NCBI GenBank assembly: GCA_963745665.1
Contig: CAVUYE010000002.1
Coordinates: forward strand, 1,364,001 to 1,428,000
Direction: 5' to 3'
Source of the DNA: Bog-473 sp963745665
GTDB lineage: Bacteria; Actinomycetota; Acidimicrobiia; Acidimicrobiales; RAAP-2
Length of the DNA stretch: 64,000 nt
Shown: positions 49,947 to 58,540 of the stretch, in pieces
Position numbering within the stretch: the stretch's first letter is position 1
How the letters are laid out: every line of letters starts with the position of its first letter
Translations under genes and position numbers: made by a program
Notes under the pieces: model-generated
Told to the model about the DNA's origin: nothing
The model's input: the letters and a program-made list of their open reading frames with translations, nothing else
Database searches by the model: none

Positions 49947-52187
49947 CTACTTGAGGGTCCCGGCCAGCTCGTGCTGCGGCTCGGGCCCAGGGTCCTCGGG
50001 CATGTCGGTTTGAAGGTCGTCGGCGTCGACGGACAGCTTGGGCAGGACCCGGTCCAGCCAGGCCGGGAACCACCAGTTGGCCTTCCCGAACAACATCATG
50101 ATGGAGGGCACGATGGCCATCCGGATGAGGAGGGCGTCGACCAGGATGCCGCCGGCCAGACCGATCCCGAACTCCTTGATGACGCGGTTGCCGCCCAGGA
50201 TGAACGAACCGAAGACCAGGATCATGATGAGGGCCGCCGCTGTGATCGTCTTGCCGGTGGCGGCCAGGCCGTTGCGCACGGCCACCCGGTTGTTGCCACC
50301 GGACTTGATGTACTCCTCGTGCATACGCGACACGAGGAACACCTGGTAGTCCATCGACAGCCCGAACAGGATGGCGAACAGCATCACGGGGAGGAAGGCC
50401 TCGACCGGACTGGTGCCGCTGAGGCCGATGAGCGACCCCAGGTCCCCCCATTGGAAGACCGCCACCAGCATGCCCAGTGCCGCCCCGATGGAGAGCAGGT
50501 TCATCACCGCGGCAGTGAGCGGGATCACGATGCTCCGGAAGACCGTCATCAACAGCAGGAACGACAGCAGCACGACCAGGCCGATGAACAACGGCAACTT
50601 GGCGCTCAGGACGTTCGAGAAGTCGATGTAGATGGCGGTCGTCCCGCCGACGAGGAGGTTGACGCCGGAGTGTCCGACCGCCTGCGGCACCGTGTCGTCG
50701 CGCAGTCGGTTGACCAGGTCGGTCGTCGACTGAGCCTGCGGCGAAGAGTTTGGATACACGTTGACGAGGACCACGTCGCCGTTGCCGGTCTTGCTCGGGA
50801 TGTAGAGCGGATCGGCCACGCTGTGCACGTCGGGTTGCCGGGACACCTCGTGGATGACGTTGTTGACGACGTCGTGCTGATCCGCTTGCACCACGCCCAC
50901 CAGCATGAGCGGCCCGTTGAACCCGGGACCGAAGCCCCGCGAGAGCATGTCGAAGGCCACCCGCGTCGGGGTCCCGGCGGGGTCGGTGCCCTGGTCGGCC
51001 GAGCCCAGCTGCAGTCTGAAGAAGGGCAGGGCGATGGCCACGATGATGACCATGGCCACCCCGGCCGAGAGCCACGGTGCCCGCTGCACCCGGTCGGCCC
51101 AGTTGGGCCAGAAGCCCTTGCCGTCGGATCCGACGACGCGGGGCCCGTTCTCGGCCAGGTTCCTCTTCTGCTTGCGGCTCATGACCTTGGGGCCGATGAA
51201 GCCGAGCATCGCCGGCAGGAGGGTGAGGGCCGCCACCATGGTGAGAGCCACGCCGATGGCGGCGGCCACCGCCAGGCCGTACAAGAAGCTCACCCCGAGG
51301 GCGAACATGCCCAGGAGCGCGATGCAGACGATGATCCCGGCGAAGAGGACGGCCCGGCCCGAGGTGTTGACCGCGTTGATGATCGAGGACTCGACGTCGC
51401 GACCCGCGACGAGGCCCTGGCGATGTCGGGTCACGATGAAGAGGGCGTAGTCGACGCCGACCCCCAGTCCGATGAGGAGTGTGAGCTCGGGCGAGATCGA
51501 GGGCATGCCGAGGGCGTGGCTCAGCACGCCGATGACCCCGATCGCCGTGCCCAACGCCAACAGCGCCGAGAGGATCGGCAGGATGGCGGCGAAGGCCGAT
51601 CCGAAGACGAGCAGCAGCACGATCAGTGCCAGCAGCACGCCGAGTCCGGTGCTGCTGAACGACTGGTTGTTGGCCTGCTCGGCCAGCTGACCGGTGACGG
51701 CGGCCGTCAACCCGTCACCGGAGGTCCTCGTGACGTCGGCGACGAAGTTCTTGGCCTCGCTGTCCGAGATGTTGTTGGCCTGCTTGTCGAAGTTGACCTG
51801 GAAGAAGCCGACCGTCCGGTCGGTATTGATGTTCGACGTGTTGACGAGGTTGCCGGCCGAGTCGTAGGGGCTCGTCACCGCCGTCACGTTGGGCAGCGCG
51901 TTGATCTTGGCGACCATGGCGTTGATGCGCTGGCCGACATCGGTGTCGGTCAGGCGGGCGTCACCCGAGGTGCCGAAGACGACCTGCTCGGTATCCCCCG
52001 AGTGGGAGGGCGCGACGGACTTCAACAGGTTGATGGCGTCGAAGGACTGCGTGTGCGGAAAGCTGAAGTTGTTGGAGTAGTCGGTGCCGACGGCCTCGAC
52101 CGTGAAGATCGAGACGACGAGCACGAGTATCCAGGACAGGACGACGATGCGGCGATGACGGACACACCACCCGGCCAGGGTGCGCAT
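49947..52187 (-). CDS. MMPL-family RND transporter
   Basis: ATG 52187 has GGAGA 8 bases upstream; an in-frame GTG lies 12 codons earlier. The 746-residue protein has the RND layout: one helix (IVVLSWILVLVVSIFTVEAV), a large extracytoplasmic domain, five helices (LGVGVDYALFIVTRHRQ carries the proton-relay Asp-Tyr motif), a second extracytoplasmic domain, and five more helices (LFGLSMDYQVFLVSRMHEEY, the second Asp-Tyr). It exports lipids, glycolipids or drugs. A charged C-terminal tail follows. It is next to the cyclic-nucleotide-binding gene and PspC cluster, suggesting envelope involvement. Confidence 0.93.
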   Translation of the reverse strand: MRTLAGWCVRHRRIVVLSWILVLVVSIFTVEAVGTDYSNNFSFPHTQSFDAINLLKSVAPSHSGDTEQVVFGTSGDARLTDTDVGQRINAMVAKINALPNVTAVTSPYDSAGNLVNTSNINTDRTVGFFQVNFDKQANNISDSEAKNFVADVTRTSGDGLTAAVTGQLAEQANNQSFSSTGLGVLLALIVLLLVFGSAFAAILPILSALLALGTAIGVIGVLSHALGMPSISPELTLLIGLGVGVDYALFIVTRHRQGLVAGRDVESSIINAVNTSGRAVLFAGIIVCIALLGMFALGVSFLYGLAVAAAIGVALTMVAALTLLPAMLGFIGPKVMSRKQKRNLAENGPRVVGSDGKGFWPNWADRVQRAPWLSAGVAMVIIVAIALPFFRLQLGSADQGTDPAGTPTRVAFDMLSRGFGPGFNGPLMLVGVVQADQHDVVNNVIHEVSRQPDVHSVADPLYIPSKTGNGDVVLVNVYPNSSPQAQSTTDLVNRLRDDTVPQAVGHSGVNLLVGGTTAIYIDFSNVLSAKLPLFIGLVVLLSFLLLMTVFRSIVIPLTAAVMNLLSIGAALGMLVAVFQWGDLGSLIGLSGTSPVEAFLPVMLFAILFGLSMDYQVFLVSRMHEEYIKSGGNNRVAVRNGLAATGKTITAAALIMILVFGSFILGGNRVIKEFGIGLAGGILVDALLIRMAIVPSIMMLFGKANWWFPAWLDRVLPKLSVDADDLQTDMPEDPGPEPQHELAGTLK

Positions 52188-52247
52188 TTCGGGGATCTCC
52201 TCGGGGATGTTCGACGCGGCCACCGGGCGGCGTCAGGGGGGAACGGC

Positions 52248-52769
52248 TCAATCGTACCGGCCCTCCGGAGACACCCCGGTGCAGGGGGTATCGGCCAGAT
52301 GGGCCAGGGCATTGAACACCGGCACCGCCAGACGGTCGGGCGAGTAGGCCGCCCGCGCCACGAGGCGCCCGGCCAGCAGCGGATGGTGATCCGGGATCCC
52401 GAAGAAGGCCCGCTGGCTCATGGTGACCAGCCTCAGGGGCGAGAGGGCCACGATGGCGATGGAAGAGGGCACTCCGTGCAGGAGCGAATGCTCCGACCAG
52501 GATTGCCCGCGTCCGAGCAGCCCGACGGGGGTTGCATCGCGCCGCACGACGGCATGCCCGGCCGTGATGACGTGCCACATGCGGACCGGGACGTCCTGGG
52601 CCTGGACCACCTGCCCGGGGTGCGCCGTCGAGATGCTGCAGCGAGCGGCGATCTCCTCGAGCTCCCCGTCAGGAAGGCCGGCGAAGAGCTCGAGCGAGTG
52701 CAACAGGGCGAGGTCGTCGTCCGAGTCCGGACTCGGGGCGGTGTGCGCGCTGGTGGCGGGGGTGGGCAC
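52248..52769 (-). CDS. Cyclic-nucleotide-binding domain protein
   Basis: From GTG 52769 there are 173 residues. The cNMP-binding beta roll is visible: LFAGLPDGELEEIAARCSIS, GQVVQAQDVPVRMWHVITAG, GRGQSWSEHSLLHGVPSSI, and a hydrophobic strand VTMSQRAFFGI. It lacks the C-terminal helix-turn-helix of a Crp regulator and the phosphate-binding Arg/Glu pair is not clear (SWSEHSLLHG replaces the usual GE(x)2L). It may be a stand-alone sensor or a regulatory subunit. It lies just downstream of the DUF1707 gene. Confidence 0.75.
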   Translation of the reverse strand: MPTPATSAHTAPSPDSDDDLALLHSLELFAGLPDGELEEIAARCSISTAHPGQVVQAQDVPVRMWHVITAGHAVVRRDATPVGLLGRGQSWSEHSLLHGVPSSIAIVALSPLRLVTMSQRAFFGIPDHHPLLAGRLVARAAYSPDRLAVPVFNALAHLADTPCTGVSPEGRYD

Positions 52770-52777
52770 GCTTCGCG

Positions 52778-53251
52778 TCAGCTGTCCACAATCGAGCCGG
52801 ACCGACCGCCGTCGTGGCGGTGGTGGGTCCGGTGCTGGTGGAGGTGCCCGCCGGCACGGCGCCACAGGAAGAAGGCGATGACGGCGAAGAGGAACCACGG
52901 CACGCGGTACATCGGATAAAAGGGCATGGTCGCGCCGGCCGCTATGGCGACGAGGACCACGATCAGGATCCAGGGCAGGACCCGGCGGTGCCGTGGCGGC
53001 GGAGGCGGTGGCGCGCTGGGCAAGGTCGGCAGGTCGTCGAAGAGGCCGTGCAGGTCGCCGCGTGTGGTGGCCGACATCGCCGTGTCGAGGCGGTTCTTGA
53101 ACTCGACCTCATCGAGCCGTCCCTCGGCGTAGTGGCGCGAGAGCCTGTCCGCCACGGCGTTGCGCTCTTCGTCCGATGCCCGGATGGAGGCGTTGTAGGC
53201 CGGCGTTTCCCTGCGGCCCGTCGGGTAGGCGGGATCCCACCGGTAGCGCAT
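52778..53251 (-). CDS. DUF1707-domain membrane protein
   Basis: The 157-residue protein has an N-terminal DUF1707 domain: IRASDEERNAVADRLSRHYA, then EGRLDEVEFKNRLDTAMSA and ATTRGDLHGLFDDLP, followed by a Pro-rich linker, two membrane helices (VLPWILIVVLVAIAAGATM and VPWFLFAVIAFFLW) and a His-rich tail HLHQHRTHHRHD. DUF1707 is typical of actinobacterial envelope-associated proteins. It heads a gene pair with the PspC protein. Function unknown, probably stress-related. Confidence 0.88.
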   Translation of the reverse strand: MRYRWDPAYPTGRRETPAYNASIRASDEERNAVADRLSRHYAEGRLDEVEFKNRLDTAMSATTRGDLHGLFDDLPTLPSAPPPPPPRHRRVLPWILIVVLVAIAAGATMPFYPMYRVPWFLFAVIAFFLWRRAGGHLHQHRTHHRHDGGRSGSIVDS

Positions 53252-53326
53252 GGTTCTCTTCTCCTTCGTGTCGGTCTGGCGGGGTCTGGTGTCGGTCTGG
53301 TGCGGTCGGTCTGGTTGGTGCGCCGC

Positions 53327-53707
53327 TCAGAAGGCGCTGTGGGCTCGCTGGTGGGCCAGCAGCTCCTCGGCGACCGACATGTCCGTGTCCTCGTCGGGGA
53401 TGAGGAGCCATCCGGCCAGGTACAGCGGTACGGCCAGCCCACCGAGGAAGGCCAGGCCGACGAAAGCGATCCGGACGATGGTGGGATCGACGTCGAAGTA
53501 GTCGGCCACACCCGTGGCGACGCCCCCCAGCATGCGCCCCCGGGCCACCCGGTGGAGGCGCTCCTCGCCCGCGGGCCCGGTCGGAGTGGACGGGGGTTGG
53601 GTGGGCTGCTCGGTGGCGGCTGGCCCCGGGAGCCCTGCGGCGCCTCCGGTGCCCGTGCTGCCTGCAATCCCTGAGCTGTCCGGTGTCTGATCTGGTGCGA
53701 AGTGCAT
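53327..53707 (-). CDS. PspC-domain membrane protein
   Basis: The 126-residue protein has a Pro/Thr/Gly-rich N-terminus and a PspC domain, LHRVARGRMLGGVATGVADY, with FDVDPTIVRIAFVGLAFLGG and LYLAGWLLIPDED. It has a single long hydrophobic region. PspC proteins sense envelope stress. It is divergent from the PspC-type kinase at 54084. A degenerate GGTCTGG repeat tract separates it from the DUF1707 gene at 53255-53325. Confidence 0.88.
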   Translation of the reverse strand: MHFAPDQTPDSSGIAGSTGTGGAAGLPGPAATEQPTQPPSTPTGPAGEERLHRVARGRMLGGVATGVADYFDVDPTIVRIAFVGLAFLGGLAVPLYLAGWLLIPDEDTDMSVAEELLAHQRAHSAF

Positions 53708-54083
53708 GGGTCAAGCCTGACGGCGGGCCTCGGCGGCGTGAATCCGGCAATTCCCTGGTCCGACCCTGAGCGGGCCCCAGACCTCTCAGGGTTGTCCCCG
53801 ATAGCCCCGGGGGTGGCCACGGCGCGATCATCGGGGTATCGCAGAGGCACCCGATCCCGGTTCGCGTCCGCTCACCGACGGTGGCCGCCCGACTGAGCCG
53901 TCGCGTGGCGCGCCCGGAAGCGAGTCCCCTCCACCCTGGGGCGGGTGGGGCGAGGGTCGTGGGTACTGGTCTTCCCGGGATCGCCGCGCGCACCGGTCCG
54001 AGTGGCGCCACCACCGTCACCACCACGTCGGAGGCAAGCTGCGCGGCCTCCGGCGCAGCCCCGACAACCGCGTCCTGGGCGGA

Positions 54084-55262
54084 GTGTGCGGCGCGATCTC
54101 GCGGGAGACGGGGATCGACGCCACGGTGGTGCGCATCGGCTTCGTGCTGTTGTCGATCGCCAGCGGCGTGATGGTGTTTGTTTACGCCATGGCCTGGTTG
54201 CTGATCCCGATGGAGGGGGAGACCAGCAACATCTACTCCCGCGCCATCAGCGACCGCCGGGGCATCCGGACGATCGCCGCCATCCTCATCCCGCTGTTGA
54301 TCGCGCTGCAGTTCATCACCGCGACGCTGCACGTCCCCTTCGTCGGGTTCCTCGGCTGGCCGACATTCCTGGCCGTCGGTGTGATCGTCCTGATCTGGCG
54401 CAACGCCGGCGAGTCGGAGAAGGCGTTCATCGACCACGACGTGGTGCCCCTGCTCGGGACCGACACCCACGGGATGGGCCGGCGTTGGCTCATCGCCCGC
54501 GTGGCCGTGGGCCTCGTCATCGGAGGTGTCGGTGTCGCCGTGCTCGTCGAGGGTCACAACACCGTGGCCGCGCTCCGTCCCGTCGGCGGCGCCGTGCTCG
54601 TCGTCGCGGCCAGTGTCGTCATCTTCGGTCCCTGGTGGCTGAGCCTGGTGCGCGACCTCATCGCCGAACGCCAGGCGCGTGCGCTGGCCGAGGAGCGGGC
54701 CCAGATGGCCGCCCACGTCCACGACTCCGTGCTCCAGACGCTTGCCCTCATTCAGCGCTCGTCCGACGATCCTCAGCACGTGGTGCGCCTGGCCCGCGCC
54801 CAGGAGCGCGAGCTGCGCGCCTGGCTGTTCGAGGGCCGGCCACCGGGCGCCATCGGGGAGGACGCCACCATGCTGGCCGAGGGCGTCGGCCTGCTGCAGC
54901 GCCAGGTCGAGGCTCACCACGGCATCGCCGTGCAGGTGGTGATGGTGGGGGACTGCCCACTCGACGAGGCGTTGCGCGCCCTGCTCGACGCCGCCCGGGA
55001 AGCCACCGTCAACGCGGCCAAATGGTCCGGCGCGGACCAGGTGTCCGTGTATGCGGAAGTCGAGACGGACACGGTCATGGTGTACGTGCGCGACCGCGGG
55101 CGCGGCTTCGACCCCGACATCGTTCCAGAGGACCGGCAGGGCATCGCCCAGTCGATCCGGGCCCGCATGGCACGCTTCGGCGGGTCGGCCGTCGTCCGTT
55201 CGGCGCCGGGCGAGGGGGCCGAGGTCCAGCTCTCCATGCCCCGCCGGGAGAGGGTCGCATGA
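54084..55262 (+). CDS. PspC-domain sensor histidine kinase (start uncertain)
   Basis: The kinase has an N-terminal PspC domain (ETGIDATVVRIGFVLLSIAS, then MAWLLIPMEG), four to five membrane helices, a dimerisation segment with the H-box MAAHVHDSVLQTLALIQ, and a HATPase domain (REATVNAAKWSGAD, YVRDRGRGFDPD). It is of the NarX/DesK-like HisKA_3 type. GTG 54084 lies inside the PspC domain, so the true start is upstream; the frame is open from 53805 with the coding-looking sequence TDGGRPTEPSRGAPGSESPP but no ATG, GTG or TTG. Either the start is non-canonical or a base is wrong. Its stop overlaps the response-regulator start. Confidence 0.85.
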   Translation: MCGAISRETGIDATVVRIGFVLLSIASGVMVFVYAMAWLLIPMEGETSNIYSRAISDRRGIRTIAAILIPLLIALQFITATLHVPFVGFLGWPTFLAVGVIVLIWRNAGESEKAFIDHDVVPLLGTDTHGMGRRWLIARVAVGLVIGGVGVAVLVEGHNTVAALRPVGGAVLVVAASVVIFGPWWLSLVRDLIAERQARALAEERAQMAAHVHDSVLQTLALIQRSSDDPQHVVRLARAQERELRAWLFEGRPPGAIGEDATMLAEGVGLLQRQVEAHHGIAVQVVMVGDCPLDEALRALLDAAREATVNAAKWSGADQVSVYAEVETDTVMVYVRDRGRGFDPDIVPEDRQGIAQSIRARMARFGGSAVVRSAPGEGAEVQLSMPRRERVA

Positions 55263-55927
55263 CGGACACGGCGGCGGCACCCCGCGGGCGGCCCCGCATC
55301 TTCCTGGTCGAGGACCACGCCGTCTTCCGGGCCGGCGTCCGGGCCGAGCTAGGTGACGCGGTCGAGGTGGTGGGCGAGGCCGACGAGGCGACCGCCGCCA
55401 TCGAGCTCATCGGCGAGCGCTTGCCCGACGTGGTGCTGCTCGACGTGCATCTCCCCGGGGGCGGCGGGCACGCCGTACTGGGCGGCGTGCTCCCGCATCA
55501 CCCCGAGGTGCAGTTCCTCGCCCTGTCGGTGTCCGATGCCCCCGAAGATGTGATCGACGTGATCCGGGCCGGTGCCCGCGGCTACATCACCAAGACGATC
55601 TCAGGCCCCGAGCTTCTGCAGGCTGTCTACCGGGTCGCCGCGGGCGATGCCGTCTTCTCGCCGCGGCTCGCGGGCTTCGTGCTGGACGCCTTCGCCCACG
55701 GCGGCGCTCCGACCCCGGGGCTCGATCCCGAGCTCGACCAGCTGTCGCCCCGTGAGCGCGAGGTGCTGCGTCTGATCGCCCGCGGTTACACGTACAAGGA
55801 GGTCGCCCGCGACCTCGGCATCTCGGCCAAGACCGTCGAGTCGCACGTCTCCTCCGTCCTGCGCAAGTTGCAGCTCTCGACGCGTCACGAGCTGACCAGA
55901 TGGGCCACTGACCGTCGCTTGGTCTAG
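55259..55927 (+). CDS. LuxR/NarL-family response regulator
   Basis: The 222-residue protein overlaps the kinase stop by ATGA. The receiver domain has IFLVEDHAVFRAGV, the phospho-acceptor Asp in VVLLDVHLPGG, and AGARGYITKTI with its Lys. The C-terminal LuxR helix-turn-helix reads LSPREREVLRLIARGYTYKE then VARDLGISAKTVESHVSSVL. With the PspC kinase it forms an envelope-stress-type two-component system. Confidence 0.94.
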   Translation: MTDTAAAPRGRPRIFLVEDHAVFRAGVRAELGDAVEVVGEADEATAAIELIGERLPDVVLLDVHLPGGGGHAVLGGVLPHHPEVQFLALSVSDAPEDVIDVIRAGARGYITKTISGPELLQAVYRVAAGDAVFSPRLAGFVLDAFAHGGAPTPGLDPELDQLSPREREVLRLIARGYTYKEVARDLGISAKTVESHVSSVLRKLQLSTRHELTRWATDRRLV

Positions 55928-55936
55928 ACAGGGGGG

Positions 55937-56695
55937 ATGTCCGAAGACCTTGCTGCTGAGCATCGCGACGCGGCCAAGCTGGCGGAAGCGGCCGGTCGGG
56001 CGCTGGTGAAGCTGCGGACCGACCCGCCGTCATTGCGCGATCTCGGCGCTGCCGGTGACCGCATGGCACACCAGCTACTCGTGGCCGAGATCAACCGGCT
56101 GTACCCCGACGACGACGTCCGGTCCGAAGAGGGGCTCGAGCACGTCGCAGGCACGGGCCGGCTCTGGATCATCGATCCGCTCGACGGCACCCGCGAGTTC
56201 CGACAGCTCGAACGGAGCGACTGGGCGGTCCACGTCGCCATGGCCGTGGGCGGCGTTGCCGTCGTCGGTGCGGTCGCCCTGCCAGCGCTCGATCTCGTGC
56301 TCGGCACGGGTGAGCCTCCGGTCCTTCCCCCGGCGCGCCCCGGAGAGGCGCCGCGCGTCGTGGTCTCGCGCAGCCGCCCGCCCGACGTGGCCTACGACGT
56401 GACGGAGTCGATCGGGGGCGTGATGGTCCCGATGGGGTCGGCCGGCGCCAAGATCGCCGCGGTCATCCTCGGTGCCGCCGAGGTCTACGTGCACGCGGGC
56501 GGCCAGTACGAGTGGGACTCGTGCGCGCCGGTCGCCGTGGCCACCGCCAGCGGCCTGCATGCCAGCCGACTCGACGGGGCACCGCTGCGCTACGGCGATC
56601 CCGACGCGTGGCTGCCCGACCTCGTCGTCTGCCGCCAGGAATACGCCGAGGCCGTGCTGGCCGTCACCACGCAACAGCGCCGGCCCTATTGGTAG
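55937..56695 (+). CDS. cysQ: CysQ-like inositol-monophosphatase-family phosphatase
   Basis: The 252-residue protein has the Li+-sensitive phosphatase fold with metal-binding motifs: VRSEEGLEH (Glu), WIIDPLDGTREF (Asp, Asp), and the C-terminal WDSCAPVAVATASG. These fit 3'(2'),5'-bisphosphate nucleotidase (CysQ), which hydrolyses PAP. A 3'-phosphatase for inositol phosphate is less likely because of VRSEEG and the lack of other inositol motifs. ATG 55937 follows GGGGGG. It starts 9 bp after the regulator stop, so it may be co-transcribed. Confidence 0.82.
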   Translation: MSEDLAAEHRDAAKLAEAAGRALVKLRTDPPSLRDLGAAGDRMAHQLLVAEINRLYPDDDVRSEEGLEHVAGTGRLWIIDPLDGTREFRQLERSDWAVHVAMAVGGVAVVGAVALPALDLVLGTGEPPVLPPARPGEAPRVVVSRSRPPDVAYDVTESIGGVMVPMGSAGAKIAAVILGAAEVYVHAGGQYEWDSCAPVAVATASGLHASRLDGAPLRYGDPDAWLPDLVVCRQEYAEAVLAVTTQQRRPYW

Positions 56696-56786
56696 GCGAG
56701 CGGTGCGACGAGCAGCGGTCTGAGACGAGCGCGCTGAACGACCCTGCGCTCGAGCTCGAGAATGACCCTGCTCGAGCTCGAGAATT

Positions 56787-56823
56787 GACAGAACCCCGTT
56801 TCGCGGTGAAACGGGGTTCTGTC
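56787..56823. terminator. Strong hairpin terminator between cysQ and csp
   Basis: A 15-bp perfect inverted repeat GACAGAACCCCGTTT (56787-56801) with AAACGGGGTTCTGTC (56809-56823) encloses a 7-base loop. It is located 22 bp past the cold-shock gene stop, on its strand, and between convergent genes. Upstream lies a duplicated CTCGAGCTCGAGAAT segment (56751-56785). Confidence 0.85.
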
Positions 56824-56844
56824 GTGATCCTGGTGCGCTCGGGG

Positions 56845-57051
56845 TTAGCCGACGGCGCGCACGTTGGCGGCCTGAAGGCCCTTCGGACCCTGATTGGTCT
56901 CGAATTCGACCTTCTGTCCTTCTTCGAGATTGCGGTAGCCCGTACCGCTGATCGCGCTGAAGTGCACGAAGACGTCGGGGCCCCCACCGTCCTGGGTGAT
57001 GAAGCCGAAGCCCTTCTCACCGTTAAACCACTTCACGGAACCAGTTGCCAT
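56845..57051 (-). CDS. Cold-shock-domain protein
   Basis: A 68-residue CspA-type protein with the RNA-binding motifs KWFNGEKGFGFI (RNP1) and DVFVHFSAI (RNP2), and the terminal KGLQAANVRAV. It binds single-stranded RNA or DNA as a chaperone. GGAG stands upstream of ATG 57051 and the 5' region is divergent from the gene at 57351. The strong terminator at 56787 follows. Confidence 0.96.
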   Translation of the reverse strand: MATGSVKWFNGEKGFGFITQDGGGPDVFVHFSAISGTGYRNLEEGQKVEFETNQGPKGLQAANVRAVG

Positions 57052-57338
57052 TGAAAATCCACTCCTCTCCTGGCCAGATTTGACCCGTGTCGCGGGGCCA
57101 TGGCCGGTAGCTCTTGCGAGCTAGAGGGATTTCCAAACTTGTGATGGTGGTGCCCTCGGGGAGGAACCTTAGCGCGCCGCAGCGCCGGGAGGGAGGTTTG
57201 GGGCGTGGTGACGATTTGGTCACCGGCTGTTCACGTGACGGTTCGTGCCTGGCTGGCCGTCGGTTCTCGCCCGGCGAAGGGCGCCCTGACCCGCCGGCAT
57301 CGCCTGGCCAGGTCACGGTTGGCCCCTGCCCCTGCGGG

Positions 57339-57353
57339 TATTATCCAGGTGTG
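57339..57353 (+). promoter_or_regulatory. -10 box for a possible leaderless transcript
   Basis: The stretch between the cold-shock start (57051) and 57351 holds no gene. TATTAT at 57339-57344 would place transcription start at about 57351, exactly at the GTG start of the next gene. No Shine-Dalgarno is seen. This predicts a leaderless mRNA. Confidence 0.4.
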
Positions 57354-58145
57354 TTCGTCTGGCAATGGGTCCAGCAGCACCGGTTCTTGTCGGTGGTCGT
57401 GCTCGCCCTCGTGATCGTCAGTGCCGCCAGCGGGACGGCCTGGGCGTTGGTCTTCCGCACCGTGTCGTCGCCGGTGGGCCTGCGCGAGGCGTTGCGCATC
57501 TACCGGCGGGAGCAGACCGGCAAGATGCTGTCCTCGCTGCGCAACAAGTTGCCCGAACCCGGTGTCTACACATACCGGACCAGCGGAGGTGAGGGCCTCA
57601 ATCTCGTGGGCGTGGCCCGTTCCTTCCCGGCCAGCACCTCCATGATCGTCGCCGACCGAACCTGCGCGACCGTCAGCTGGGTCCCGATCACGCAGCACAC
57701 CGAGACGACCACTTTGTGCAATGCGCCCAACGGCGCGCTGATTGTTCCGAAGCTCGTGACAGACGAGTCGATCGCCGGATCGAACAGCACCTCCACGATC
57801 AATTGCCCGGCTTCGACCTACCTGCTGCCGCCGTCGCCGCGCTCGGGTCAGCGGTGGGTGGCCACCTGCAGGCAGGTGAGCCCGGCGGAGAAGATCGAGA
57901 TGACAGGGCAGGCGTTGGGCCGGTCGACCATGCTGGTGGGCGGTCATTCGGTCTCCGTGACGCACTCGCGTCTCGTCTTCACGTACTCCGGTGCCGATCA
58001 CGGGACCAACCCGATGGACTTCTGGATCGTGCCCAGCAGCGGACTGATCGTGCGCGAGCGCGAGATGGTGGGCGTGACGCAGGGCAGTATCCGTTACACC
58101 GAGAACATGGAAGCGACCCTCACCGGGCTTTACCCGGCGCGCTGA
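57351..58145 (+). CDS. Membrane-anchored secreted protein of unknown function
   Basis: From GTG 57351 the 264-residue protein has an N-terminal membrane anchor (FLSVVVLALVIVSAASGTAWAL) and an extracytoplasmic domain of beta-rich type with the motifs PEPGVYTYRTSGGEGLNLVG, CATVSWVPITQHTETTTLC and WIVPSSGLIVRERE. Several Cys (TCATVSW, TTTLCNAP, INCPAST, VATCRQ) could make disulphides. It is of an uncharacterised actinobacterial secreted family. It is convergent with the YjbR gene. Confidence 0.75.
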   Translation: MFVWQWVQQHRFLSVVVLALVIVSAASGTAWALVFRTVSSPVGLREALRIYRREQTGKMLSSLRNKLPEPGVYTYRTSGGEGLNLVGVARSFPASTSMIVADRTCATVSWVPITQHTETTTLCNAPNGALIVPKLVTDESIAGSNSTSTINCPASTYLLPPSPRSGQRWVATCRQVSPAEKIEMTGQALGRSTMLVGGHSVSVTHSRLVFTYSGADHGTNPMDFWIVPSSGLIVREREMVGVTQGSIRYTENMEATLTGLYPAR

Positions 58146-58168
58146 CACGCGACGGCGAGCGGGCGCGC

Positions 58169-58540
58169 TCAGTCGGCCAACGGTGCAACCAGCGCCGCCA
58201 ATCTTTTCGGGGCGGTGAGGCAGTAGCTCTCGGCGATCATCTCGGCCATCTCGTCCCAGTCGGGCGCCGCCCGGAGATCGAGCCGCACGCCGACCCAGCC
58301 CTTCGGCCCCACGTACTTCGGGACGAAGAAGCGTGTCGGCTCCGAAGCCACCAGGACCTGCTGCGCCCCCCGGGGTGCCTTCATGGTCATCGACGTCGCG
58401 TCCTCGCTGGTCATCACGAAGAGCTTGTCCCGCACCCGGAAGGCGGGGGCAGTGTGTCCGCCGAACGGGCGCTCCTCGGCCTCGGGCAGGGCCAGGCAGA
58501 TGGCCCGCACCCGCTCTATCGGGGAGCGGGACGCACTCAC
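58169..58540 (-). CDS. MmcQ/YjbR-family protein
   Basis: A 123-residue cytoplasmic protein from GTG 58540. The family pattern is clear: IERVRAICLALPEAEERPFG, then GHTAPAFRVRDKLFVMTSED and a CyaY-like fold ending with the helix MAEMIAESYCLTAP. YjbR proteins have a DNA-binding-like fold with uncertain function. Its start overlaps the stop of the ferritin-like gene, so the two are translationally coupled. Confidence 0.88.
   Translation of the reverse strand: MSASRSPIERVRAICLALPEAEERPFGGHTAPAFRVRDKLFVMTSEDATSMTMKAPRGAQQVLVASEPTRFFVPKYVGPKGWVGVRLDLRAAPDWDEMAEMIAESYCLTAPKRLAALVAPLAD

Noticed and set aside
49971..52919. A 982-codon open frame antisense to the MMPL gene.
   Set aside because: Its composition is dominated by Arg, Asp, Gly and His as expected from the reverse of a GC-rich gene, and the MMPL frame has full family motifs.
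53109..55280. A 723-codon minus-strand open frame.
   Set aside because: It overlaps the PspC kinase and PspC genes out of frame and shows no domain.
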